Source of the DNA: Pseudomonas sp. BN102
Lineage (GTDB): Bacteria > Pseudomonadota > Gammaproteobacteria > Pseudomonadales > Pseudomonadaceae
Assembly: GCF_029871245.1 (NCBI RefSeq)
Contig: NZ_SSON01000077.1
Span: 176,204 to 240,203 of the forward strand
DNA: 64,000 nt
Reading direction: 5' to 3'
Positions 1-9,196 of the stretch are shown one piece after another. The notes below the pieces were generated by a model, which worked only from the letters and a program-made list of their open reading frames with translations, did not search any database and was not told the origin of the DNA. The stretch's first letter is position 1; each line of letters begins with the position of its first letter. The translations under genes were made by a program, and so were the position numbers.

Positions 1-1
1 C

Positions 2-1867
2 GACGGCGACAGCGTCAGCTATGCCCTGGGCGCGACCGCCGCCAGCCACGGCACGGTCACCGTCCACGCCGACGGCACCTTCGACTACACCCCGGTCGCC
101 AACTACCACGGCAGCGACAGCTTCTCCTTCGTGGTCAGCGACGGCCTCGGCGGCAGCAACGAGTACACCTACGACCTGACTGTGAACTCGGTGAACGATG
201 CCCCGGTCAACACCCTCCCCGGCACGCAAACTACTCCCGCTGGCACGCTCAAGACCATCAGCGGCCTGAGCATCGACGACCCGGACAGCGGTTCGGGCAA
301 CATGACCGTGAAACTCCAGGTAGCCCACGGCACCTTGTCCGCCCAGGCAGTCGCGGGTGGTGCCAGCCTCTCCGGCAATAGCAGTTCCCTGCTCACCCTC
401 AGCGGCACTCTCGCCCAGATCAACACGACGCTGGCGGCCAACCTCGGCTACCTGTCCGCCGCCAACTTCAGTGGCGACGACACGCTGACCATGACCACCA
501 GCGACGGCACTGCCAGTGACATTGACAGCCTGGGCATCGCGGTCACGCTGGTGAACAATCCGCCGGTGGCGACCAATGACAAAGTGATCGTGTCCAGCGG
601 CACCCATGTGGTCATTTCCGTCGCCACCCTGCTTGGCAACGATTTCGATGTCGACGGCAGCTACCTGAGCATCACGGGACTCAATGGTGCCGGGTTGACC
701 AACGTGACCAACCTGAAATTCGTAGACGGCAGCAACAAAAGCCTGATCGAGTTCGATACGGCCAGTGAGCAGACGGCCTTCGGTAGCTTCGCCTACACGC
801 TGTCCGACAACATCGGTGGCGAATCGACGGGAACTGTCACCTTGGTCGGAAAGACCATCACCCTGGACACCGCCCAGGGCAGTAAAAACGATGCGGTCAA
901 CCTTGCCAGCGATGACTACCAAGCGTCGTTCATAGACGGAAGAACCGGCAACGATAACCTTACCGGCGGGGGTAGCGCGGTCGACCGTTTCATTGGCGGC
1001 AGCGGCAATGACACCTTGATTGGAGGAAGTGGTAGCGACAGCCTTCGCGGTGGCGCTGGCAACGATACGTTGGACGGTGGCGATGGGCTCGACATGCTCG
1101 ACCTGTCCGATGCCACGGGCGCACTCACTTTCACGCTGTTTCAAAGTAGCGGCGACACGAACGTCAATCTTTCCGGCGTGGGGCTGGGGAACGACACCTA
1201 CAAGAACATGGAGGGCGTGATTGGCACGGCCAATGGCGACACCCTGACCGGCAGCGGCGGCAACGACATCCTCCGCGGAGGTGGCGGCAACGATACGCTG
1301 GATGGTGGAGCGGGCAGCGACCTGCTCGACCTGTCCGACACCACGGGCCCGCTCATTTTCACCCTTAACCAAGGCACTAACCCCGCCGCCGGCAGCAATG
1401 GCTTCTGGAATACCGGAGGACTGCCTGGTGTCGGTGACGATTCCTACAAGAACATGGAAGGCATGATCGGTTCGGTCTTCAGCGACAGCCTGACCGGCAG
1501 CAGCGGCAATGACGTCCTGATCGGAGGCGTGGGCGCGGACCAGCTGACCGGCGGCCTTGGCGCCGATACGTTCAGGTACGCCAACCTCAGCGAGGGCGTC
1601 GACAGCATCCTCGACTACAGCTTCGAGGCCGGAGACAAGCTGGACTTCTCGGCGTTGCTCGGCAGCAGTGCTCCGGCCGGGGGGCTGGTGTCCGACTATG
1701 TCCACATCGTGCAGACCGGCGCCGACGCCAATGTGCTGGTGGATGTCGACGGCGCCGGGGCCGCTGCGGGCTTCGTCGAGGTGGCGACCCTGGTCAACGT
1801 TGAAATCACCGGGGGCAACCCGTTGCGGGCATCGTTCTGGGGTGGCGAACAGATCATTCCGGGGTGA
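2..1867 (+). CDS. Large VCBS/RTX adhesin, C-terminal part (5' end outside window)
   Basis: The reading frame is open from the left edge (frame of base 2), so this is the last ~621 residues of a larger protein; the GTG at 131 is internal. It begins inside a VCBS-type module (DGTFDYTP, SDSFSF), followed by cadherin/Ig-like segments. The last third has three blocks of calcium-binding RTX nonapeptides (GGSGNDTLIGGSGSD, GSGGNDILRGGGGND, GSSGNDVLIGG) at about 1000-1090, 1250-1320 and 1500-1560. The C-terminus resembles the type I secretion target domain of LapA/BapA-like adhesins (GADTFRYANLSEG, then a strand-rich tail). Such proteins are exported by an ABC transporter/MFP/TolC system and mediate surface attachment. 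No transporter genes lie to its right, so they may lie upstream, outside the window. Family assignment is firm; the exact adhesin type is inferred. Confidence 0.88.
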   Translation, partial: DGDSVSYALGATAASHGTVTVHADGTFDYTPVANYHGSDSFSFVVSDGLGGSNEYTYDLTVNSVNDAPVNTLPGTQTTPAGTLKTISGLSIDDPDSGSGNMTVKLQVAHGTLSAQAVAGGASLSGNSSSLLTLSGTLAQINTTLAANLGYLSAANFSGDDTLTMTTSDGTASDIDSLGIAVTLVNNPPVATNDKVIVSSGTHVVISVATLLGNDFDVDGSYLSITGLNGAGLTNVTNLKFVDGSNKSLIEFDTASEQTAFGSFAYTLSDNIGGESTGTVTLVGKTITLDTAQGSKNDAVNLASDDYQASFIDGRTGNDNLTGGGSAVDRFIGGSGNDTLIGGSGSDSLRGGAGNDTLDGGDGLDMLDLSDATGALTFTLFQSSGDTNVNLSGVGLGNDTYKNMEGVIGTANGDTLTGSGGNDILRGGGGNDTLDGGAGSDLLDLSDTTGPLIFTLNQGTNPAAGSNGFWNTGGLPGVGDDSYKNMEGMIGSVFSDSLTGSSGNDVLIGGVGADQLTGGLGADTFRYANLSEGVDSILDYSFEAGDKLDFSALLGSSAPAGGLVSDYVHIVQTGADANVLVDVDGAGAAAGFVEVATLVNVEITGGNPLRASFWGGEQIIPG

Positions 1868-1913
1868 TGGGGCTGCCGGACAAACCCGGGGGACGGGGCG
1901 GCAGGATCGATCG

Positions 1914-1980
1914 CTTCCCCGGATTTCATCCGGGCTACGATCTTGCCGACCCACGTAGCCCGGATGAAATCCGGGGAGCG
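1914..1980. repeat. REP doublet (REPIN), family 1, left of RAYT 1
   Basis: Two inverted copies of a short palindrome: CCCGGATTTCATCCGGG followed by CTACG (to 1939) and CGTAGCCCGGATGAAATCC (from 1954). Each has the GTAG head plus hairpin layout known for bacterial REP sequences, and together they form a larger inverted repeat just after the adhesin stop codon. A third copy lies on the other side of the adjacent RAYT gene. Confidence 0.85.
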
Positions 1981-1983
1981 GAC

Positions 1984-2514
1984 TCACTCTCCGGCACTGG
2001 CTACTTCCATTTCCACGCCCCCAGCCCAATCGGCAGGCAGCAGGCCCTGGCGGACGAACCGATGAAAGCTGGAGAGCGGCCAGTCACGTACGGAGCTCAC
2101 CACGCCGTGCTTCACCGGATTGAAATGGATGTAATCCACATGGGCGGCATAGTCCCGCTCGTCGCGAATCATGTGCTCCCAGAAACGCCGCTGCCAGATA
2201 TTGGCCTCCCCTTTCGCGTTGAACCTGAGGTCCACGTCGGACTGCTTGCGCAGCAGGGATACGAATCCCGACTTCAACATACGCACACGAGAAGAGAAGT
2301 CCGCATCTCCCTGCGGTAGCTCCATCAGCATATGAAGGTGATCGGGCAGGACCACGATGACAGGCAGCCTGAAGGGCTTTCGGATCATGACCTTCCTAAT
2401 GGACTGGCGAAGGTCACCGCAGTATCTGACCAGCAGATCTCGACGCCTGTCCTGCAGCGCCAGCGTCAGGAAATAGCAGGCGCCGGGCACCCGAGACCTG
2501 CGGTAGCCGACCAT
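1984..2514 (-). CDS. REP-associated tyrosine transposase (RAYT 1)
   Basis: Y1/HUH-type single-strand DNA transposase of about 176 residues. RAYTs cleave and rejoin REP hairpins and are thought to spread REP/REPIN elements; they are usually single-copy, vertically inherited genes. Visible marks are the HUH-like histidine pair in VVLPDHLHML, the WQRRFWEHMIRD block, and the catalytic tyrosine in DYIHFNPVKHG. The ATG at 2514 is chosen because AGGGAGG stands about 7 bases before it. A longer frame upstream would only translate the flanking REP sequence (2541-2562). REP copies on both sides match each other, the normal arrangement of a RAYT with its cognate repeats. Confidence 0.9.
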   Translation of the reverse strand: MVGYRRSRVPGACYFLTLALQDRRRDLLVRYCGDLRQSIRKVMIRKPFRLPVIVVLPDHLHMLMELPQGDADFSSRVRMLKSGFVSLLRKQSDVDLRFNAKGEANIWQRRFWEHMIRDERDYAAHVDYIHFNPVKHGVVSSVRDWPLSSFHRFVRQGLLPADWAGGVEMEVASAGE

Positions 2515-2540
2515 TTTTCGACCTCCCTGTCGCACGATTT

Positions 2541-2562
2541 CCCGGATTTCATCCGGGCTACG
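2541..2562. repeat. REP element, family 1, upstream of RAYT 1
   Basis: Same CCCGGATTTCATCCGGG hairpin followed by CTACG as the left doublet. It sits 27 bases upstream of the RAYT 1 start codon, so it lies in the leader or promoter of that gene. Confidence 0.85.
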
Positions 2563-2634
2563 AGTCTGCATTGACGTCATGCCGGAGACCGCACGTCCAT
2601 CCGCTACACCCCATCCGCATTGGCACGGATGAAC

Positions 2635-2672
2635 TCCCCTCTCCCTTCAGGGAGAGGGGCTGGGGGAGAGGG
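2635..2672. repeat. CCCTCTCCC / GGGAGAGGG palindromic repeat
   Basis: CCCCTCTCCC and GGGAGAGGGG surround a short centre, followed by a second GGGAGAGGG. The same purine/pyrimidine palindrome occurs at about 33294, 37226-37416 and 62090. Here it is just downstream of the alpha-2-macroglobulin gene (minus strand) and could end or stabilise that transcript. Confidence 0.6.
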
Positions 2673-2687
2673 CTGTCGGGGTCTGCC

Positions 2688-5600
2688 CTATTTCCCCCTC
2701 ACCACCAACTGCTCCGGCGCCTCGCCGAGTGCCTGCCAGTTCGGCCGGTACATGGACTCCACCGTGGGCGGCGGCACGCGGTAGGTGCCGGGGGTGACGG
2801 CGCGGGCCAGGTAGAGCAGGTGGGTGGTGTCGTATTCGTTCACATTCAGGGCGGCCACGTAGCGGTCGTCGCGGAATTCCTGGTGCTTGATGGCGGCGTT
2901 CTGCATGGACTTCTGCCACTCCTTCACCGCGCTGCTGGCGTCGTCCAGGCTGGCGGCGCTCTGGGCGAGGTTCTGGTTTTCGAGTTCCAGGCCGGCGGGC
3001 AGCAGGTCCACCACCAGGGCGTCGGGCACGCGTTCCTTGGCTTCGACGGCCAGGTGCACCAGCACCAGTTCGCCGCTCTCCAGGGCGTTCAGGTCGAGAC
3101 GCTCCCCATCCACGCCGAGGAATTCGCGGCGGATGGTGAGGTTCTCGCCACCGGCAGGCGGCGCCATCAACGGGTAGCCGGAGAGGGTCAGTTGCTGGTA
3201 GAGCGGTTCGCTGCTGCCGGATTCGATGCGCAGCGGCTCGGCGAGCAGCGCGCTGTCCAGCTTGAGGCCCGGTTGCTGGTTGTTCAGCTCACGCTGCTGG
3301 TCGCCTGCGGTGAGCTTCGCGCTCCAGTTCGGTTCGGGCTTGGCCAGCAGACCGCGGCCGGCCAGGTACAGGGCATTGCGTTCCTGGGTGGAGAGCCACT
3401 GAGAGCCGGCCACCAGGTCGGCCAGTTCGAACAGCCGCTGTTCGCGGGCGTCCGCCGCGAGGTCGTGCTCTTCCAGCAGGGCGAGGATCAGCGCCTGGTC
3501 GCGCAGTGGGCTGCCGTAGTCGGCCAGCCAGTCACGGCTCTCGCGTTGCACCCGCAGGCCCAGTTGCAGGGCCTCATCGGCGCGCGGCGCGTCGCCCATC
3601 AGTTTGAAGGCGATCGCCAGCTGCACCAGCGGCAAGCCGGAGCGGGAGTCGGCGCGGCGCTCCCAGAGGCTGCGCAGGGCGCCGAGGGGCGCCTGCTGGC
3701 TGCGCGCCAGGACGTAGCCGGCGTAGGCCTGCACGGCGAAGCGGGTGTGGTCGGCGCTCTCGCTGTAGCTGACCTCGATCAGGCTGCGCTCCTGCAGGTA
3801 GCGCAGCAGGCGCTCGCTGGCCTTCTTCAGGGCTTCCGGCGGCACGGCGAAACCCTGGTCGCGGGCGCGCAGGAGGAAGTCGGTGACGTAGGCGGTCAGC
3901 CAGTACTCCTCTTCGCTGTCGGCGCTCCACAGGCCGAAGCTGCCGTTGTGGCGTTGCATGCCCAGCAGGCGCTCGATGCCGAGTTCGAGGGACTTGCGCC
4001 GCTGCTCATCGGGTTCGCCTTCCAGTCCCAGGCGCCTGAGCGACTCGGCGTCGGCGTAGAGCGAGGGGTAGAGGCCGCTGGTGGTCTGCTCGGCGCAGCC
4101 ATAGGGGTAGGCCTTGAGGGCGCGGATCTGTTCGCCGAGGTTCAGCGGCGGACGGCTGGAGAGTTGCAGCAGGGCTTCGCGGCCGTCCGGCTCGAAGGCA
4201 TTCAGGGTGCCAGCCGGCAGGTTCCAGGGCTCGCCCTTGAGGACGGCGCGGAACTGCCGAAGCTGCGCGGGATAGGCCGGGCGTATGCCGAGGGTCCATT
4301 CGCGGCTGAACGGCGGCAGGTTCTCCCCCGGCAGCTCCAGGCCGTTGACCCGTACCTTGAACACGCCCTGACCGTAACCGCCCAGCGCCCGCACCGGGAT
4401 GCGCAAAGTGGTGCGCTGGCCGTCGGCGAGCTGGATCGGCGCCGTCTGGGCGCCGCCGCTCTGGGCCAGGTCGAGCTGACCGCCGCTCAGCAGTTCCACG
4501 TCCAGGCGCTGGGGCTTGCCGGACAGGTTGGTCAGGTCCAGCGCCAGGGTGCTCTGGTCGCCGCCGGCGAGGAAGCGCGGCGCGGCCAGTTCCGCCACCA
4601 GGGGCGCGGCGACCACGGTCTTGGCCTCGGCCATGCCGTAGCGCTCGTCGGTCCAGGCCTGGGCCATCAGGCGCAGTTCGCCGTTGAAGTCGGGAATGTC
4701 CAGGCTGACTTCGCCCTGGCCCTGGTCGTCCAGGGTCACCGGCGCGCTCTGCAGGGCGACTATGGTGACGCTGGTCTGCGGGCGCTTGCCGCCGCCGGCC
4801 AGGGCGGCGTCACCACCGAAGGCCAGGGAGGCGAGACGCCCTTGGCCGGCTTCGATCAGTTGGCCATAGACGTCGAGCTGGTCGGCGCCATAGGCCTTGC
4901 GGCCGAACAGCGCGGCGAAAGGGTCGGGGGTGACGTAGCGGGTGATATTGAGGATGCCCACATCCACCGCCGCCACCAGCACGCGTACCTGCTTGGGAAT
5001 GCTGCCGTCGGCGTTCTTCGCCTGCACCTGGACCTTGAGCGGTTGCCTGGGGCGCATCTTTTCCGGCGCAGTCAGGGTCAGCGCCAGCTTGCGCGGAGCG
5101 CGCTCCAGCGGCAGATGCAACAGGCCCACGGCGCGCTTGGGCGTGACGCTGGCCTTGCGCTCGCCGGGGCGGATCACCAGGGCGCTGACGTAGAGATCAT
5201 GGCGCGCCCAGGCCTTGGCCACCGGGATGTCGAAGGCCTTGCCGCCTGCCGGGACTTCGATGGGTTGCCACCAGAGCGGACCGTCGGCGGACTCCACCAG
5301 CAGGTAGCCGCTGCCGGCGCTGGGCGGGGTGATGGTGACCCTGGCGGTATCGCCTTCGGCGTAGGCCGGCTTGTCCAGCGCCAGCTTGACCTGGTCCGGA
5401 CGCACGGCACCACCACCGGCGTTGTCCTGCCAGCGGTAGCCGGCCCAGAAGCGCAGGCTGCTGGTGATGCCGGTCTGCGGGTCTTCCACTTCCACCCGAT
5501 AGGGGCCCCACTCCACCGGGAAGCTGACCTTGGCGGTGCCGCCGGCGGCCACCCGCACCTGTTCCTCGGCGAGGTTCAGGTACTTCTCGTTGAAGTGGTA

Positions 5601-7592
5601 GGTCCAGCCGTCGCTCTCGGAGAAGTTCCAGTAGTAATCGCGGCGCTCGCGCACCAGACGCACCTTGAGGTTGTCGGCGGCCAGCTTGTTGCCCGCGGGG
5701 TCGGCCACCAGCAGCTCGAATTCGGCCAGGCTGTCGGCGTCGGTTTCCTCGCCGTCGAACAAGGCACGCAGGCCCGGCAAGCGTTCGGCCGGCCAGACCG
5801 GCTGCACCAGGCGGCGGGTGATGGGACGGCCGCCGGACTCCTGCAGGCTGGCCTGGAGAATCAGTTGCAACGGCGACTTGGCATCGCGCCAGCGGGTCTC
5901 TATGTCCAGCCGGGTCTTGCCATCGGCGTCGAGCTGGGTCTCCTCCAGTTCGATGTCCTGCTTCAGCTCCTCTTCGGTCACCGAGCCGAACTGGTAGCCG
6001 GGCAGCGCCTTCACCGCCTCGCGCAGCGGGCGCACGTAGAGCTGGCCGCTCAGGCGGTTGCCGGATGCCGGCGCGCCGTACAGGTAGCGCCCCTGGACGT
6101 CGAAGCGGGCATTCTCGCCGGGAGCAAAGGGCCGGTCGCTGCCCTTGAGCTCCAGGGCCAGGCGTTCGGGGAGGAAGTCCTCCACCAGGAATTCATAGAG
6201 CTGCGGCTTGCCATCGCCCAGGTCGAAGAGCAGCTGCCAGCGCCCGGTCGGAGCTTCTGCGGCCAGCTGCAGCTGGTATTGGTAGAGCCCGCCCTCCCCG
6301 GCTTCCCAGACGAAGCGGCGGCTGACCTGCTCGTCCGGACGGCGCACTTCCACGGTCACCGGCTGGCCCGCCACCGCGCGGCCATCGACGTCACGCAGCA
6401 AGGCGTTGAGCAGCACGGTCTCCCCCGGGCGATAGAGATCGCGCGGGCCGAAGACGAAGAACTGCAGGGCATGGCTGGCCGGGCCGGCGATGTCGAACTC
6501 GGCCAGGTCCAGGGCCGGCGCGGCCAGACGCAACAGGCTGGTCTGCTCGCCCTGGCGAGCGATCAGCACTTCGGCCTTGGACGCCAGGGCCAGTTCGGCG
6601 TGGCCTTTGCCATCGGTCTTGCCCTGGGCCAGCACGCGGCCTTCGCCGTCCAGCAGTTCCAGCTCGATATCGCCCTGGGCGGCGCCGCCTTCCAGGGCCT
6701 GAGTGAAGACGTCCAGACGGTCGCGGTAACGGTGGGCGGACAGGCCGATGTCACTCAGGGTGAAGAGGGTCGCCGGGTTCGAATAGTCGTAGCTGCCGGC
6801 TTGTTTCATCACCGCCAGGTAGACGCCGGGCTGCTTCATGGGTTCGAGGCCGGCGATGGGCAGCAGCAGGGTTTCACGGGTATTGCGCGCGGGATTGAGG
6901 TCGAAGCGGCCGGTGTAGACCAGCTCGGCCATCTTCAGCAGCTCGCGGGATTCCCAGATATCCAGGGTGCCGCGCTTGCCCCAGCGAGCGAGGAAGCCGG
7001 GCAGCGCCTCGGCCTTGACCCGGAAGAAGTCGACATTGACCTTGTCGACGTTCAGCGCGATTACCGGCAGGCCCTCGGCCAGCCGGGTGGGCAGCAGCGA
7101 GCCGCGGCTGGCGAAGCCGACCGTGGCCTGCAGGTCGCGGGTTTCCAGGCGGGTGACGTGTTCCTCGGCGAGTCGGGCGTCATTCACCGCGTGCAGGCCG
7201 GGGTCGATGGTCAGCACCAGCTTGCGCTTGGGCTCCAGGTGGCGCAGGCGCAGCTCCATCAGGTTGTCGGAAAGCTCCCAGGCACCATCCACCTTGCCAC
7301 TCGTGGTGTCCACCAGGTGCAGGCGCTCGGCGAACTTCTGCTCCGGGTCCAGCGGAACCGAGAAGGTCACCGACAAGGCGCTGGCGCCGTCGAGCTGGAC
7401 CTCGGAAACGTCGATGACGTTCAGCTCGCGGCCGGCGTAGCGCTTGGCCAGGGCGGCGGTGTCGACAGCCGGGCGGGCCGCCTGCTGGGTGGCAGCGGGC
7501 GGTGCTTTGCTCGCCGGCTGCTCAGGGGTGGAGGAATCGCAGGCGCTGAGCAGGCTCAGCACCAGGGCCAGAAGTAGTCCTTTCTTCGGCAT
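2688..7592 (-). CDS. Alpha-2-macroglobulin family lipoprotein (YfhM/ECAM-like)
   Basis: A 1634-residue protein, close in length to E. coli YfhM (about 1650). Bacterial alpha-2-macroglobulins are periplasmic protease traps that protect the cell after envelope breach. The N-terminus is a lipoprotein signal with lipobox LLSAC (Cys18); Asp at +2 would favour inner-membrane retention. Repeated MG beta-domains fill the first two thirds. The thioester motif Cys-Ala-Glu-Gln is at about residues 1166-1169 inside YPYGCAEQTTSG, followed by an alpha-helical thioester domain. It is therefore the thioester-bearing type. In E. coli the gene adjoins pbpC (penicillin-binding protein 1C); no pbpC is visible here, and the downstream neighbour is a RAYT. 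The ATG at 7592 has GAGAG upstream. Confidence 0.93.
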   Translation of the reverse strand: MPKKGLLLALVLSLLSACDSSTPEQPASKAPPAATQQAARPAVDTAALAKRYAGRELNVIDVSEVQLDGASALSVTFSVPLDPEQKFAERLHLVDTTSGKVDGAWELSDNLMELRLRHLEPKRKLVLTIDPGLHAVNDARLAEEHVTRLETRDLQATVGFASRGSLLPTRLAEGLPVIALNVDKVNVDFFRVKAEALPGFLARWGKRGTLDIWESRELLKMAELVYTGRFDLNPARNTRETLLLPIAGLEPMKQPGVYLAVMKQAGSYDYSNPATLFTLSDIGLSAHRYRDRLDVFTQALEGGAAQGDIELELLDGEGRVLAQGKTDGKGHAELALASKAEVLIARQGEQTSLLRLAAPALDLAEFDIAGPASHALQFFVFGPRDLYRPGETVLLNALLRDVDGRAVAGQPVTVEVRRPDEQVSRRFVWEAGEGGLYQYQLQLAAEAPTGRWQLLFDLGDGKPQLYEFLVEDFLPERLALELKGSDRPFAPGENARFDVQGRYLYGAPASGNRLSGQLYVRPLREAVKALPGYQFGSVTEEELKQDIELEETQLDADGKTRLDIETRWRDAKSPLQLILQASLQESGGRPITRRLVQPVWPAERLPGLRALFDGEETDADSLAEFELLVADPAGNKLAADNLKVRLVRERRDYYWNFSESDGWTYHFNEKYLNLAEEQVRVAAGGTAKVSFPVEWGPYRVEVEDPQTGITSSLRFWAGYRWQDNAGGGAVRPDQVKLALDKPAYAEGDTARVTITPPSAGSGYLLVESADGPLWWQPIEVPAGGKAFDIPVAKAWARHDLYVSALVIRPGERKASVTPKRAVGLLHLPLERAPRKLALTLTAPEKMRPRQPLKVQVQAKNADGSIPKQVRVLVAAVDVGILNITRYVTPDPFAALFGRKAYGADQLDVYGQLIEAGQGRLASLAFGGDAALAGGGKRPQTSVTIVALQSAPVTLDDQGQGEVSLDIPDFNGELRLMAQAWTDERYGMAEAKTVVAAPLVAELAAPRFLAGGDQSTLALDLTNLSGKPQRLDVELLSGGQLDLAQSGGAQTAPIQLADGQRTTLRIPVRALGGYGQGVFKVRVNGLELPGENLPPFSREWTLGIRPAYPAQLRQFRAVLKGEPWNLPAGTLNAFEPDGREALLQLSSRPPLNLGEQIRALKAYPYGCAEQTTSGLYPSLYADAESLRRLGLEGEPDEQRRKSLELGIERLLGMQRHNGSFGLWSADSEEEYWLTAYVTDFLLRARDQGFAVPPEALKKASERLLRYLQERSLIEVSYSESADHTRFAVQAYAGYVLARSQQAPLGALRSLWERRADSRSGLPLVQLAIAFKLMGDAPRADEALQLGLRVQRESRDWLADYGSPLRDQALILALLEEHDLAADAREQRLFELADLVAGSQWLSTQERNALYLAGRGLLAKPEPNWSAKLTAGDQQRELNNQQPGLKLDSALLAEPLRIESGSSEPLYQQLTLSGYPLMAPPAGGENLTIRREFLGVDGERLDLNALESGELVLVHLAVEAKERVPDALVVDLLPAGLELENQNLAQSAASLDDASSAVKEWQKSMQNAAIKHQEFRDDRYVAALNVNEYDTTHLLYLARAVTPGTYRVPPPTVESMYRPNWQALGEAPEQLVVRGK

Positions 7593-7733
7593 GGCGGGCT
7601 CTCGATGGGGAGTGCGTATAGGCCGCGAACTATAGACCAGCGCAGCGCTTCAGTGGTGTCTGGATGACGGCGGGAGCGATGCACCTCACGAATCCCAGCG
7701 CCGCTATACTGCGCGGCCTGACTGGAGCCCTGC

Positions 7734-9101
7734 ATGAGCCTGTTCCTCGACGCCTGGCGGCATTCCCCGACCCACAGGAAGGTCTGGGCGCTGGCCGCCC
7801 CCATGATCCTCTCGAACATTTCCGTGCCCATGGTGGCGCTGGTGGACAGCACGGTGGTCGGCCACCTGCCCCACGCCCACCAGTTGGGCGCGGTGGCAGT
7901 GGGCAGCACCCTCTACACCCTGATGATCGGCGTGCTCGGTTTCCTGCGCATGGGTACTACCGGTTTTGCCGCCCAAGCCGCCGGACGCGCCGATGGTGGC
8001 GCGCTGCGTCAGGTATTGCTGCAGGGCCTGGGGTTGGCAGTGATGCTGGCGGTGCTGCTGGGCCTGCTGGCGGTCCCCTTCAGCGACTTCGCCCTGGCGC
8101 TGATGACGCCCTCTGCGGAGTTGGGCCAGTTGACCCGCGAATTCTTCCACCTGCGCCTGCTGGGCCTGCCGGCGGCGCTGGCCAACTACGCCCTGGTGGG
8201 CTGGTTCCTCGGTACCCAGAACGCCCGCGCGCCGCTGGCGATCCTGTTGACCACCAACCTGATCAACGTCGCCCTGGCGCTGTGGTTCGTGCTGGGGCTG
8301 GACTGGGGTGTGGCCGGCGCCGCCAAGGCGGCGGCGGTGGCCGAGTGGTGCGGAGCGCTGACTGGCCTGGCGCTGACCCGCGGGGCCCTGCGGCGCAAAC
8401 CCGGCCACATCGACTGGCCGGCGCTGCGGCTCTGGCGCACCTGGCGGCCACTGCTGGCGGTGAACCGCGACATCTTCATCCGCTCCCTGGCGCTGCAACT
8501 GGTGTTCTTCATGTTGACGGTGCAGGGCACCCGCCTGGGCGATGCCACGGTGGCGGCCAACGCCCTGTTGCTCAATGGCCTGCTGGTGACGGCCTACGCC
8601 TTGGATGGGCTGGCACACGCGGTGGAGGCCCTGTGCGGCCACGCCATCGGGGCGCAGGACCGCGCCGGCCTGCGCCGCGCGCTGCTGGTGGCCGGGGGCT
8701 GGTCACTGCTGGCGAGCCTGGCCTTCGCGCTGTTCTTCCTGGTCGGCGGCGGACTGTTCATCGACCTGCAGAGCGATATCGCGGAGGTGCGCGCGGTCGC
8801 CCACCTCTACCTGCCCTACCTGGCTGCGCTGCCCCTGGTGGCCGTCTGGAGCTACCTGCTGGACGGCCTCTTCATTGGCGCCACCCGCGCCCGGGAGATG
8901 CGCAACGCCATGCTGGTGGCGGTGGCGCTTAGCCTGCCGCTGGGATGGGGGCTACAGTTTCTCGGCAACCACGGACTTTGGCTGGCCTTCCTCGCGTTCA
9001 TGCTGTTGCGCGGGATCAGCCTGGGCAGCCTGGCCTGGCGTCTGAACGAGCGCGATGCCTGGTTCACCGGCACGCACGCACAAGGAGCGGAGCGAATGTA
9101 G
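7734..9101 (+). CDS. MATE family efflux transporter (DinF-like)
   Basis: 455 residues with about 12 hydrophobic segments arranged as two similar halves, typical of multidrug and toxin extrusion transporters, which export cationic compounds using a proton or sodium gradient. The opening (AAPMILSNISVPMVALVDSTVVGHL, split by helices) is characteristic of the DinF/NorM branch. It is divergent from the alpha-2-macroglobulin gene with a 141-base shared upstream region. Substrate cannot be told from sequence. Confidence 0.9.
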   Translation: MSLFLDAWRHSPTHRKVWALAAPMILSNISVPMVALVDSTVVGHLPHAHQLGAVAVGSTLYTLMIGVLGFLRMGTTGFAAQAAGRADGGALRQVLLQGLGLAVMLAVLLGLLAVPFSDFALALMTPSAELGQLTREFFHLRLLGLPAALANYALVGWFLGTQNARAPLAILLTTNLINVALALWFVLGLDWGVAGAAKAAAVAEWCGALTGLALTRGALRRKPGHIDWPALRLWRTWRPLLAVNRDIFIRSLALQLVFFMLTVQGTRLGDATVAANALLLNGLLVTAYALDGLAHAVEALCGHAIGAQDRAGLRRALLVAGGWSLLASLAFALFFLVGGGLFIDLQSDIAEVRAVAHLYLPYLAALPLVAVWSYLLDGLFIGATRAREMRNAMLVAVALSLPLGWGLQFLGNHGLWLAFLAFMLLRGISLGSLAWRLNERDAWFTGTHAQGAERM

Positions 9102-9196
9102 TGCGATGCCGGGCAGACCGGCCGCAAGCGGGGCAAGCCCAGCCCCGCCAAGGATGACCATAACCACAACCGACCTGATGACCTGAAGGAGTTCCC

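Noticed and set aside
1914-2562. Insertion sequence with terminal inverted repeats
   Set aside because: The palindromes are REP elements with GTAG heads and the gene is a RAYT; no target duplication or IS ends are seen.
2571-7577. 1668-codon open frame on the plus strand opposite the alpha-2-macroglobulin gene
   Set aside because: Mirror frame produced by high GC and codon bias; the minus strand has the signal peptide, thioester motif and family likeness.
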